This document shows, one piece after another, positions 35,100 to 44,176 of a DNA stretch of 64,000 bases. Origin of the DNA: Ignavibacteria bacterium (GTDB taxonomy: Bacteria; Bacteroidota; Ignavibacteria; Ignavibacteriales; SURF-24); the NCBI GenBank assembly GCA_025612245.1, contig JAAXKQ010000007.1, positions 147,524 to 211,523 on the forward strand, given 5' to 3'. The notes under the pieces are model-generated. The model made no database searches. It had not been told where the DNA came from and worked only from the letters and a program-made list of their open reading frames with translations. Made by a program: the position numbers and the translations under genes. Every line of letters begins with the position of its first letter. Position 1 is the first letter of the stretch.

Positions 35100-38000
35100 G
35101 TGTACAAAAATAAATTTTTGGCCAAAGGCACGATCCTTTTTCTGAGCCTTCTTTTCCTCTTGAGCCCCGAAGCCCTGCTGGCCCAAAGGCTCATCGACAA
35201 AAACAGGGGAAGCCACTTCAACAGCAAAAAAGGTTACATGGACGGCAACCTTGTGCAGACCGTATACTATAACTTTGGAGAGATTGCCGACTGGCTTAAC
35301 GACCCCACACTTAGCGGCGTGTGGCCCAAAGGTACAAACCATACTTATGTCGATGGCGTGGCTGTAATCGTTCAGGCCGAGACAAAGGACCCTCAGGGTA
35401 AGACTATTCACCCCCTCGAGACAAACTACTACGAGTATACCAGGCACGACGTGGCTACAGGCGTTACTTACGGCTGGTGGCCGCTCCCGGGATACGCAAA
35501 CCCTTACCAGCCTTATGTCGCAAGAAGCGATGACCCCAATACGTGGCCCTTGCACTGGCCCGATAGACCGTCCGACTGGGACGGCAAGTGGAACGGATTT
35601 TTCGGCAATAACGTCAGAAATGCCGACCTCGAGACCTACTTCGTCTTTGACGACAATGAGGATAAGGATTATATTCTCAAGAATAACTTCCACCCCGATG
35701 CCGAAGACCCAACGCGCGGCGGACTTGGCCTCCAGGTGCACGCAAGAGGCTTCCAGTGGTCCCAGGTGCTGGCTGAAGACGTTATCTTCTGGTACTATGA
35801 AATTACAAATATGGGCACTACAGACTACCAGAGGGCCCTCTTCGCTCAGTACGTCGACTGGGGTATTGGCGGCCACGATAACTCCTCAAATAACGCCGGA
35901 AACTACGACGCGCTTCTGAATATATCTTATGCCTACTCCGTCGTCCCTTTCGGTACCCCGGGCAGCTGGAGCCCCGTTGGTATTGCAGGCTATGCATTCC
36001 TGGAAAGCCCCGGAATTCCGGATGACAATAAGGATAACGACGAGGACGGTCTTACCGACGAGAAGCGCGATAACGTGGCACAGAATTTTATCAACCTCCC
36101 TACGGAGGACCCTTTCCTCAGGGACCCCGCACGCGACACGCTGCAGTTCCAGAAATTCTATGGCTACTCCTGGAGACCTCACTGGGATGCCGACGAGAAC
36201 TGCAACTGGAGAAGCTTTAATGACCTCAATGCAAACGGAAAATGGGATGCCGGCGAACCACTTAACGACGACGTCGGAAGCGACGGCATAGGCCCTTACG
36301 ACGAGGGCTATACAGGCCCGGATCCCAACGGCACAGAGGCTAACGGAAGACCGGACCAGGGCGAACCTAATTTCGGCATCCTCGATAAGGATGAATCGGA
36401 CCAGCTTGGACTTACAGGATTTCTTATCGCGGCAGTGCATACATACGACCTTAATAACGACGAACATAACTGGCAGGGACTCTCGGCACTTCCGCCCCCA
36501 AGAGTTCAGTCACTGGTCGGTGTAAACCTCGCAAACTATTTTTCATCCTATTTCATTCACCTCCAGGGACGCACTTCCTATAGCGCTGCAACCGGACAGG
36601 TGCAGGAGACAGGGGAGACCGAAAGGTTCTCTATGGGCCTCATCTTTGCCCTGGATAAAAATGACCTCTTCAGGCGGAAAAGAACCGTTCAGCAGATCTA
36701 TAACGCAAACTACCGCTTCGCAAAGCCCCCCGATAAGCCGCTCATTAAGGCTATCGCAGGAAACGGAAAGGTGACGCTCTACTGGGACGACAGGGCCGAG
36801 AAGACTTTCGACGCCTTCTACCAGAGGTATAACTTTGAAGGCTACAGAATTTACATGGCTACCGACCCTAACTTCCTGGAGACCAAGGTCGTAACCGACG
36901 CTTACGGCAAAAGCGTCTACAGAAAACCACTCGCACAGTTCGACCTGGTCGACGGCGTTACCGGACTGCATCCCATAAATGTAAACGGCGCTATGTTCTA
37001 CCTCGGCGACGATACCGGGCTGCAGCACTCCTATGTCGACACTACCGTGCAGAACGGACAGACATACTACTACGCCGTCGTGGCCTACGACAAGGGCTTT
37101 ACTACTACCACAATCCAGGGGGAGTTCCTCGGAATTCCACCTTCTGAAACTACGAGCATTATAAAGCAGGACGTGAACGGCACCATAAAAACTGACGTCA
37201 ATACCGCTGCCGTTACACCCCACGCCCCGGCTGCAGGATACGTCCCGCCGCAGATCTCACAATACCTGGCAAGCGGACCCTCATCGGGATCCGTAAATAT
37301 AGACATCATCGACCCGGAGCAGCTTAAGAATAATAATACATACAGGGTGGAGTTCCTGGACTTTACGAAGTATCACAACAACCGCCACCCCTTCTACAGC
37401 CTCATCAATACGACGACAAACGACACGGCCATAAAACCCATTCAGATGAAGGGGGCTAACGAACAAACACTCGTTGTTGACGGATTCTCCGTCAACCTCA
37501 ATAACGATACTCTCGTTACGGTCGATAATGCCAAAAGCGGCTGGGTTAAAGGAAACAGCAACTACGTGGCTACTGTCGGCTTCGACCCCCGATACGTAAA
37601 AACCTACGGCGGCAGGAGAATCGACTACCCCGCAGACTTTGAAATTACTTTCCTTGAAAAGGGAAAGGGCGATTCCTCTTTCGTCGCAAAGTCCTTCAGC
37701 CAGCCCAGCGCTTCGAATATTACTATTAGAAACATTACCGAGGGACTCGAACACGTGCAGTTTATCCTGGAGGAACCTACGGGTGCCGACTCCATGTTCG
37801 ATGCCAATGACGCTGCCTTTATTGTCGTGGGAGACTCTGCAGGAAAACGTGCTACGGGTATTTCGGACTACAGGGTTACCTGGTCGCTGACCTTCCAGGT
37901 CGATACCACAATTAAAGAGGCCCCAAGACCCCCTCAGCCCGGAGACGTATTCAGGATTGCCACCACAAAACCTTTCAGAACGGGCGAGCACGTCGATTTT

Positions 38001-38357
38001 ACAACCAAGGCTCCTTATCTGGACCCCACAAAGGCTAAAAACGACCTGAGCCTAATTGACGTGGTGCCAAACCCATATACCGGAGCCGCATCCTGGGAAC
38101 CTCTTACTACCAGCGTCGGACGTGGCGAAAGAAGAATTAACTTTATTCACCTTCCCGCCCAGTGCGATATCAGGATCTATACGATGAGCGGAAAGCTCGT
38201 CCAGACACTGTCACACTACAGCACGGCCGATAACGGCCAGGAGGCCTGGAACCTGGTTTCACGCGATGGAATGGATATAGCTTACGGCGTCTATATCTAC
38301 CACGTTGATGCCCCGGGCATTGGGACTAAGATAGGCCGCTTTGCAATTATTAAGTAA
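35100..38357 (+). CDS. Large secreted companion of the TonB receptor (unknown), with FN3-like and Ca-binding-like segments
   Basis: Exported protein of 1085 residues that starts at GTG, 6 bases behind GGAGG. The signal peptide (about 1-28) ends LLAQ. The N-terminal 460 residues have no family that I recognise. They contain Asp-rich segments (36015-36075 and 36220-36400, for example DNKDNDEDGLTDE and DLNANGKWDAGE) resembling calcium-binding thrombospondin-3 or dockerin-type loops. An FN3-like domain follows (residues about 550-675), and the C-terminus (about 975-1085) looks like a T9SS-type sorting domain variant (VVPNPYTG...GVYIYHVD...KIGRFAIIK). Its place right after the TonB receptor suggests it is a surface-exposed binding partner that fills the role of SusD. 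Confidence 0.7.
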   Translation: MYKNKFLAKGTILFLSLLFLLSPEALLAQRLIDKNRGSHFNSKKGYMDGNLVQTVYYNFGEIADWLNDPTLSGVWPKGTNHTYVDGVAVIVQAETKDPQGKTIHPLETNYYEYTRHDVATGVTYGWWPLPGYANPYQPYVARSDDPNTWPLHWPDRPSDWDGKWNGFFGNNVRNADLETYFVFDDNEDKDYILKNNFHPDAEDPTRGGLGLQVHARGFQWSQVLAEDVIFWYYEITNMGTTDYQRALFAQYVDWGIGGHDNSSNNAGNYDALLNISYAYSVVPFGTPGSWSPVGIAGYAFLESPGIPDDNKDNDEDGLTDEKRDNVAQNFINLPTEDPFLRDPARDTLQFQKFYGYSWRPHWDADENCNWRSFNDLNANGKWDAGEPLNDDVGSDGIGPYDEGYTGPDPNGTEANGRPDQGEPNFGILDKDESDQLGLTGFLIAAVHTYDLNNDEHNWQGLSALPPPRVQSLVGVNLANYFSSYFIHLQGRTSYSAATGQVQETGETERFSMGLIFALDKNDLFRRKRTVQQIYNANYRFAKPPDKPLIKAIAGNGKVTLYWDDRAEKTFDAFYQRYNFEGYRIYMATDPNFLETKVVTDAYGKSVYRKPLAQFDLVDGVTGLHPINVNGAMFYLGDDTGLQHSYVDTTVQNGQTYYYAVVAYDKGFTTTTIQGEFLGIPPSETTSIIKQDVNGTIKTDVNTAAVTPHAPAAGYVPPQISQYLASGPSSGSVNIDIIDPEQLKNNNTYRVEFLDFTKYHNNRHPFYSLINTTTNDTAIKPIQMKGANEQTLVVDGFSVNLNNDTLVTVDNAKSGWVKGNSNYVATVGFDPRYVKTYGGRRIDYPADFEITFLEKGKGDSSFVAKSFSQPSASNITIRNITEGLEHVQFILEEPTGADSMFDANDAAFIVVGDSAGKRATGISDYRVTWSLTFQVDTTIKEAPRPPQPGDVFRIATTKPFRTGEHVDFTTKAPYLDPTKAKNDLSLIDVVPNPYTGAASWEPLTTSVGRGERRINFIHLPAQCDIRIYTMSGKLVQTLSHYSTADNGQEAWNLVSRDGMDIAYGVYIYHVDAPGIGTKIGRFAIIK

Positions 38358-38437
38358 TTAAGTACGGAAAACGTGGTTTTATACAATATGTTTTGCAGGC
38401 CTGATTACTAAAACTTTTGCGAGTATGAGAGGTATTT

Positions 38438-39466
38438 ATGAAGAGAATATTGTTACTGTTAATGTTTATATATCCGGCTTTTCTTCCGGCACAGATCTTC
38501 AACAGAAATGTTTCCAAAACCAGCACCGTTGCGGCTACATTTCTTGAGATACCCGTGGGAGCTTCATCAATCGGAATGGGTGGGGCTTTCGTCAGTATCG
38601 CCAACGACGCTACGGCACTCTACTGGAATGCTGCCGGCATCGCCAATATGCAGCAGATGGAATTCCTTGCTCAGCATACAAACTGGCTCGCTGGAACAGG
38701 ATTCGACTTTGCGGCTCTCATCCTGCCCCTGAGCGGCATCGGAACCTTCGGCTTCAGCTTTACTTCCCTTAATATGCCCGATATGAAAGTCACTACGGTC
38801 GATATGCCCGAGGGTACGGGCGAATTCTTCAGCGCGGGCGACCTGGCCGTCGGAATCGCTTATGCAATGAGCCTTACAGACAGGTTCTCTATCGGCTTTA
38901 ACGCCAAATATATTCAGCAGAGCATCTGGCACGAATCCGCCTCGGGCTTTGCCGTCGACTTCAGCACTATCTTTAGAACGGACCTGCTGAACGGACTCGT
39001 TATCGGTGCCGCAATTTCAAACTTCGGCACCTCAATGAAACTCTCCGGCAGGGATACCAGGACATTCGGACGGGTGGACCCCACAAAACTGGGCTCTAAC
39101 GAGAGAATTCCGTTCGACATTGAAATGGATTCGTGGGACCTGCCTCTTTTCATGCAGCTCGGAGTCTCGACAAACCTGGTCAAATCGGAAGAGTTCAAGT
39201 GGCTCGTTGCCGTCGACGCGCTTCACCCGAACGACAACTACGAAAGCGTTAACGTGGGAAGCGAAATCTCCTACCACGATATGGTGTTCTTAAGGGGAGG
39301 CTTTAACTCGCTTTTCCTCAAACAGAAAGAAGGCGGCCTCTCGCTCGGCATTGGCGTGAGCTCGGGAAATTTCTTCGGACAAACGGGCGTCAGGTTCGAC
39401 TACGCATACAGGAATTTCGGTCGCCTGGAAAATATACACGTCTTCTCGGTTGACCTGAAGTTCTAA
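38438..39466 (+). CDS. PorV/PorQ family outer-membrane protein
   Basis: Barrel protein of 342 residues with a signal peptide. 'VGASSIGMGGAFVSIANDATALYWNAAGIANM' is the hallmark of PorV/PorQ/UPF0164 relatives of FadL. The strands alternate regularly to the C-terminal aromatic-rich end 'VFSVDLKF'. In T9SS, PorV carries cargo from the translocon to the attachment complex. This copy is embedded in the sugar locus, which suggests a locus-specific role in surface display or oligosaccharide passage. GAGG lies 6 bases upstream of the ATG. Confidence 0.82.
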   Translation: MKRILLLLMFIYPAFLPAQIFNRNVSKTSTVAATFLEIPVGASSIGMGGAFVSIANDATALYWNAAGIANMQQMEFLAQHTNWLAGTGFDFAALILPLSGIGTFGFSFTSLNMPDMKVTTVDMPEGTGEFFSAGDLAVGIAYAMSLTDRFSIGFNAKYIQQSIWHESASGFAVDFSTIFRTDLLNGLVIGAAISNFGTSMKLSGRDTRTFGRVDPTKLGSNERIPFDIEMDSWDLPLFMQLGVSTNLVKSEEFKWLVAVDALHPNDNYESVNVGSEISYHDMVFLRGGFNSLFLKQKEGGLSLGIGVSSGNFFGQTGVRFDYAYRNFGRLENIHVFSVDLKF

Positions 39467-39492
39467 AAAAGCGTGAATACTGGAGAGAAATT

Positions 39493-41103
39493 ATGAAGCT
39501 AATAAATCTAAAAAACTTTAAGGCGGGACTTGTTCTTGCAACCCTTCTACCCGCCACTGTATATGTTTTACCGGCAAGGGCACAGACCGACTTTAAGAGG
39601 CTTGAGCTGAAAGAAAAAGATTATAAATCCCTCGTCGTGGCAAACGTCGGGAACATGAAGATTACCGCGCAGGAGTTTATGACCAGCTATGAATTCGGGC
39701 CCGCTTTTGTCAGGCGCGAGAAGAATTCCTTGAGACGATACCTGGATTTTATGATAAATGAAAAGCTCCTTGCCTTTGAGGGATACTCCAGAGGGCTCGA
39801 CTCCACGCTTGAGGTGTCAGCCATATTATCCGATATCGAAGGTGACCTCGTAACCGAGGAGCTTTACAGGAAAAATATCTGGGATAAGCTTTCCGTAAGC
39901 AACTTGGAAATTGAGAAGGGGATTGAAAAAGAACGGGTGAAACTCCAGCTCAGGTGGATCTATAAAACCTCGTTTGACGGGATTAAAGAAGTGTACGATA
40001 GCCTGCGCCGCGGCACCTCCTTCGACACGCTTTTTAATGCACAGTTTGGAAATGGCCTTAAATTTGAGGAAAGATACCTTGAATCGACGGCCTTCAGCCT
40101 CGGGAAAAAAAATCCCCTCCTTGCAGCAATCGTGGATACAATGGCACCCGGCGGCCTTACGCCTCCGGTTCAGACACCCGACGGCTACTACATACTTAAA
40201 CTCGAAAATATCTGGCGCTCGGTAATTACCACTGAAACTGAAATGGAAAAGCTAAGGTACGAGGTCAACAGGGCCCTCATTAAAGAAAAGGCAGATTCGC
40301 TTTCAGACAAATTCGTGAATAATGTGTTGCTCAGGGAAAAACCCGTAATTATAAGAGAGACCTTAAATATTCTAAAGGCATATCTGGCTAAAAAAATTCT
40401 CGGGGAGGAAAAGTATAACGAGTGGGATGTGGCTAAAAATATTCGCCCTGTATATCCCGGCTTTAACCCCGAGGTTATGGCGCCATATGAGAAAAACACA
40501 TTGATCGAAAAAAAAAGCGGCAATGTTAAGCTGGAAGACTTTTTGCGGTGGTATAAAACAAGAGAACCGTATATTACTCTTGAGAAATCTTCGCACCAGG
40601 CCTTCTTCCTTTCCCTTCAGGGCGTGGTCTGGCGCATGCTGCGCGACGTTCTGCTTACCAGACTTGCCTTCAGCCAGGGCCTCGGGAAAAAAGAAGAGGT
40701 AAGGCTCCAGAAAAAATGGTGGATGGATAAACTCGTTTACTCAAAAATGAAGCTTGAAATCGCCTCGTCAATTAAAATTAAGGAGGCTGAAATGAAGGCT
40801 TTCTATAACGAATATGCACACCGCTATAAAGACGAAAAGGGAAATCTGAAACCTTTTGACGAAGTTAAAGATGAGGTCAGAAACGACCTCTATTCCTACG
40901 AGTACGTAAAGAAAGTTGTGGGTAAGATCATGGGGCTTAAAGAGAAAATCCCGGTTAAAATAAATGAGGATCTCTTAAACCGCCTTCCTGTCTCGGATAA
41001 AGAGGACCCCGGGGCAATTGACGTCTATAGCGTAAAGAACGGGGGTACATTCCTCCGCCAGGCTTATCCCGTAATTGACTATGAGTGGCAGTTCTGGAAT
41101 TAA
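39493..41103 (+). CDS. SurA/PpiC-like periplasmic peptidyl-prolyl isomerase
   Basis: Exported protein of 536 residues. A signal peptide (about 1-30) is followed by a SurA-N-like helical region (VVANVGNMKITAQEFMTSYEFGP...LDFMINEKLLAFEGY), then a parvulin-like domain at about 160-240 (VYDSLRRGTSFDTLFNAQF...MAPGGLTPPVQTPDGYYILKLENI). A second helical stretch near the end ('FKPFDEVKDEVRND'-type pattern) resembles the SurA C-terminal helix. It is likely an outer-membrane protein chaperone, placed directly after receptor and PorV genes it could help fold. Isomerase activity is uncertain, since the parvulin part is divergent. Confidence 0.75.
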   Translation: MKLINLKNFKAGLVLATLLPATVYVLPARAQTDFKRLELKEKDYKSLVVANVGNMKITAQEFMTSYEFGPAFVRREKNSLRRYLDFMINEKLLAFEGYSRGLDSTLEVSAILSDIEGDLVTEELYRKNIWDKLSVSNLEIEKGIEKERVKLQLRWIYKTSFDGIKEVYDSLRRGTSFDTLFNAQFGNGLKFEERYLESTAFSLGKKNPLLAAIVDTMAPGGLTPPVQTPDGYYILKLENIWRSVITTETEMEKLRYEVNRALIKEKADSLSDKFVNNVLLREKPVIIRETLNILKAYLAKKILGEEKYNEWDVAKNIRPVYPGFNPEVMAPYEKNTLIEKKSGNVKLEDFLRWYKTREPYITLEKSSHQAFFLSLQGVVWRMLRDVLLTRLAFSQGLGKKEEVRLQKKWWMDKLVYSKMKLEIASSIKIKEAEMKAFYNEYAHRYKDEKGNLKPFDEVKDEVRNDLYSYEYVKKVVGKIMGLKEKIPVKINEDLLNRLPVSDKEDPGAIDVYSVKNGGTFLRQAYPVIDYEWQFWN

Positions 41104-41149
41104 AGGCTCTTAAATAAATTATATGACAAACTAATGTACGGGGGATAAA

Positions 41150-42457
41150 ATAAATTTTAGCCTGAGAAATACCGTATTACTCATTACTTCACTTGCCCTC
41201 TTTTTCTCTTGCATTTCATGCGGCAAAAAGGGCGAAGGCCGGGGGAAAACGCTTCTTTACTGGAGCTCCAACAACTCCGATGAAATCACCTTTGCCAGGC
41301 TCATTGTGGGGCAGTGGAACAAGCTTCACCCTGAAAACCCCCTTAAGTTTCAGCCCGTGCCCGAAGGACAGTCGAGCGAAGAGGTGGTCCTGGCCGCGGT
41401 CGTGGGGGGAACTACACCCGACATTTATTCCAACATGTGGCAGGGAGACGTTGAACTCTATGCCCGCTCGGGAAAACTTATCGCACTCGATAAAATACCC
41501 GGATTCCTTCAGTTCCTCTATGAAAGGTGCGACAGCGCCGTAATAAGGGAAATTACTTCCATGGACGGCCACATATACCAGGTCCCCTGGAAAATTAACC
41601 CCATTATGCTCATCTATAATAAAAAAATGTTTGAGTCTATTGGCATGAATAACCCTCCTTCAACCTACGGGGAGTTTATGGAGGCGGCAAAAAAAATCAA
41701 AAGATTTGACCCCAGGGGAGGATATGTAAACAGGTGGATCGGTTACACGGAGGTGCTCGTTACCTGGTGGCAGCGCTTCTTCGACTTCTACCCCCTCTAC
41801 CTCGCGGCCTCCGGAGGAGCCCCATTGATTAAGGATAACAAAGTTGCCTTTAATAACAAGTACGCCGTCGAAACCTTCAGGTTCCTCAAGACACTCTACG
41901 ACAACGGCTATTTCCCGAGGGAACGCCTGTCCGCCAGGCGCGACCCTTTCTTGGGAGGCGACATTGCAACACGCTTTACCGGCCCCTGGGAAATCGTGCA
42001 CGCGGAACGCTTTAAGCCCGAAGGCTTCGACTACGGCTTCAGCGGGCTCCCGGTTCCTGCCGACTCACTGAAAGGACGCGCCTATACGTACGGCGACCCT
42101 AAGAACATAGTAATATTTAATACGTGTAGGAACCCGGCCCTCGCCTGGGAATTCATTAAGCTCATGATTAATCCTGAGAACGACCTCCTGATGCTTAAGA
42201 CAACGGCCCAGCTCCCGAGAAGAAAGGACCTTACGCAAAGCACGGGCTTCCTGGAGTACTTCAGTGATCATCCGCAGATGATGACATTTGCCCGTCAGGC
42301 CAGGTACGTCCGTGGTACGGATAATTCACCCGTCTTAAAAGAAATTTTTGACGCCATTTCACAGCAGTACGAGGCCTGCGTCGTATACGGCAAAAAGTCG
42401 CCAGAAGAGGCAATAAACGACGCCGCAAAAGCCGCAAGCCTCATAATATTGCAATAA
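41150..42457 (+). CDS. Sugar ABC transporter substrate-binding lipoprotein (no canonical start codon)
   Basis: Extracellular solute-binding protein family 1 (MalE/UgpB-like). The first ATG/GTG-type start in frame (GTG at 41306) would cut off the signal peptide and first strands. The open frame continues upstream to a TAA at 41132 and encodes a lipoprotein signal peptide (VLLITSLALFFSCISCG), then 'LLYWSSNNSDEITFARLIV', typical for the family. No ATG, GTG or TTG lies before the signal peptide in this frame. Candidates are ATA at 41150, which follows GGGGG by 6 bases, or CTG at 41162. The length from 41150, 435 residues, is normal for the family. The permease genes follow directly. Confidence 0.8.
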   Translation: MNFSLRNTVLLITSLALFFSCISCGKKGEGRGKTLLYWSSNNSDEITFARLIVGQWNKLHPENPLKFQPVPEGQSSEEVVLAAVVGGTTPDIYSNMWQGDVELYARSGKLIALDKIPGFLQFLYERCDSAVIREITSMDGHIYQVPWKINPIMLIYNKKMFESIGMNNPPSTYGEFMEAAKKIKRFDPRGGYVNRWIGYTEVLVTWWQRFFDFYPLYLAASGGAPLIKDNKVAFNNKYAVETFRFLKTLYDNGYFPRERLSARRDPFLGGDIATRFTGPWEIVHAERFKPEGFDYGFSGLPVPADSLKGRAYTYGDPKNIVIFNTCRNPALAWEFIKLMINPENDLLMLKTTAQLPRRKDLTQSTGFLEYFSDHPQMMTFARQARYVRGTDNSPVLKEIFDAISQQYEACVVYGKKSPEEAINDAAKAASLIILQ

Positions 42458-42463
42458 GGGCTT

Positions 42464-43330
42464 ATGATGAAAAAGGAAAAGAAAATAGTGCCCTACCTTA
42501 TGATTGCGCCTTACGTGATCCATTTCCTCGTCTTTGTGTCCTTCCCGGTGGTCTTTTCCTTTATACTGATGTTTAACCAGTGGAACATAATCTCTCCCAT
42601 GAAATTCGTAGGCCTGCAGAACTTCTACAGGCTCTTTCACGACGCGCAGTTCTTCAGGGCAATCCTTAATACGCTGATTTTCCTCGTAATTCACATCCCG
42701 CTGCAGATTGCTACGGCTCTTTTCTTTGCCGTACTGCTGAACCAGAAGGTAAGGTTCATTGGCTTTTTCCGCGCGGCTTATTTCCTGCCCGTCATAGTCT
42801 CGGGCGTCGTGGTAACTATATTGTGGCAGCAGCTCTATGCCTTTGAAAGCGGACTTTTTAACCGCCTGCTTTCATCCGTTGGCCTTGCCAAGGTGGGATG
42901 GCTTGTAAACCCCGGCGTCGCAATGCCTTCAATTGCAATTATGGCAACCTGGAAAAATGTGGGGCTTTATATAGTGCTCTTCCTGGTGGGCCTGCAGACT
43001 GTGCCGCCGCAGCTTTATGAGGCGGCCGAGCTTGAAGGCGCCGGGCAGTGGCAGAAGTTTCTCTATGTTACTTTCCCTATGATAAATCCCACGGTTTTCC
43101 TCGTCCTGGTCCTTTCAACTATCGGTGGCTTTTCCCTTTTTATTGAGCCTTACGTCATGACCGACGGCGGCCCGCTGAACTCAACCCTGTCAGCCGTTCT
43201 CTACATTTACCGCCAGGGATTCTACTATTACCACATGGGCTATGCGGCAGCACTGGGCTTCTTCTTTGCCGCCATTATTCTTTTGGTTATCGTGATTCAG
43301 AGGAGATATATAGAAAAGGAGACAGGATGA
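42464..43330 (+). CDS. Sugar ABC transporter permease (MalF-type)
   Basis: Six-helix inner-membrane permease of 288 residues. The ATPase-contact EAA loop is 'EAAELEGAGQWQKFLYVTFPMINP' near residue 187. It forms a dimer with the next gene's product. It starts 6 bases after the binding-protein stop, and its end overlaps the next start by 4 bases (ATGA), so translation is coupled. It would import oligosaccharides, probably manno-oligosaccharides given the enzymes nearby. Confidence 0.92.
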   Translation: MMKKEKKIVPYLMIAPYVIHFLVFVSFPVVFSFILMFNQWNIISPMKFVGLQNFYRLFHDAQFFRAILNTLIFLVIHIPLQIATALFFAVLLNQKVRFIGFFRAAYFLPVIVSGVVVTILWQQLYAFESGLFNRLLSSVGLAKVGWLVNPGVAMPSIAIMATWKNVGLYIVLFLVGLQTVPPQLYEAAELEGAGQWQKFLYVTFPMINPTVFLVLVLSTIGGFSLFIEPYVMTDGGPLNSTLSAVLYIYRQGFYYYHMGYAAALGFFFAAIILLVIVIQRRYIEKETG

Positions 43331-44136
43331 AAAGAGGGCTGATATACTTGGTCTTAACCATCGGGGCCGTTATGTTTATATATCCATTTATCTGGATGCT
43401 TTCAGCTTCCTTTGCCCCGGAAAAAGAGATCGGAAACCTGGTGCTCGTGCCGGATACATTTACGCTCGGCAGCTATACGCAGGTGCTGGATAAAATCCCA
43501 ATTACGCGCGCACTCATAAACAGCCTTTTTGTAGCGCTTTCCATTACATTTGCCGTCATACTCTTCGGCTCCATGGTGGGCTATGCCCTTACACACCTGG
43601 AATTTAAGGGTAAAAGCCTCATCTTTTACGTGATTATTTTTACTATGACGCTCCCGTTCCAGATTACACTCATACCGCAATACATACTGATGGTAAAGTT
43701 CCACTGGGTGGATACTTACCTGGCACTCATAGTCCCTTATGCCATAAACGGCCTTTCAATTATTATGTTCCAGCAGTACTTTAAGTCCATACCACGCGAT
43801 ATGATCGATGCTGCCCGGATTGACGGGTGCGGGGAGTTCAGGATCCTATTCCGTATCCTCTGGCCTAATTCCATCCCCGCAATCATTACCGTCGGCATTC
43901 TGTCATTCATGGGGGCATGGAACGAAGTGCTCTGGCCCATAATTGTAATAAGGGACCAGAACCTGATGACAATGCCTCAGCTCATTACACTTTTTGCCGT
44001 GGGCGGCAGGGCCGAGTCCCAGCTTGGCGTCAAGCTTGCCGCTGCCGTAATGCTTGCCGTACCTATAGTTGTTGCCTACGCTTTCTTCCAGAAATATTTT
44101 ATACAAAGCATGGCTTCTTCGGGAATGAAGGAATAA
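43327..44136 (+). CDS. Sugar ABC transporter permease (MalG-type)
   Basis: Second inner-membrane permease (269 residues) of the same importer, with the EAA-like loop 'DAARIDGCGEFRILFRILWPNSIPAI' near residue 158 and 'LIPQYILMVKFHWVDTYLALIVP' before it. No ATP-binding subunit is encoded in the window, so a shared MsmK/MalK-type ATPase elsewhere probably powers it. Confidence 0.92.
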   Translation: MKRGLIYLVLTIGAVMFIYPFIWMLSASFAPEKEIGNLVLVPDTFTLGSYTQVLDKIPITRALINSLFVALSITFAVILFGSMVGYALTHLEFKGKSLIFYVIIFTMTLPFQITLIPQYILMVKFHWVDTYLALIVPYAINGLSIIMFQQYFKSIPRDMIDAARIDGCGEFRILFRILWPNSIPAIITVGILSFMGAWNEVLWPIIVIRDQNLMTMPQLITLFAVGGRAESQLGVKLAAAVMLAVPIVVAYAFFQKYFIQSMASSGMKE

Positions 44137-44176
44137 TTAACAGACTTTGAATAACAAAAAGGACCGTTGCTGAAAT

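Noticed and set aside
35094..37991. Several long minus-strand frames opposite the TonB receptor companion gene
   Set aside because: They are shadows of a GC-rich coding strand with few stops in the opposite frames. They overlap in phase and lack start signals.
43903..44150. Short frames on both strands at the end of the MalG-type permease
   Set aside because: They lie inside the permease gene or overlap it with no start signals of their own.
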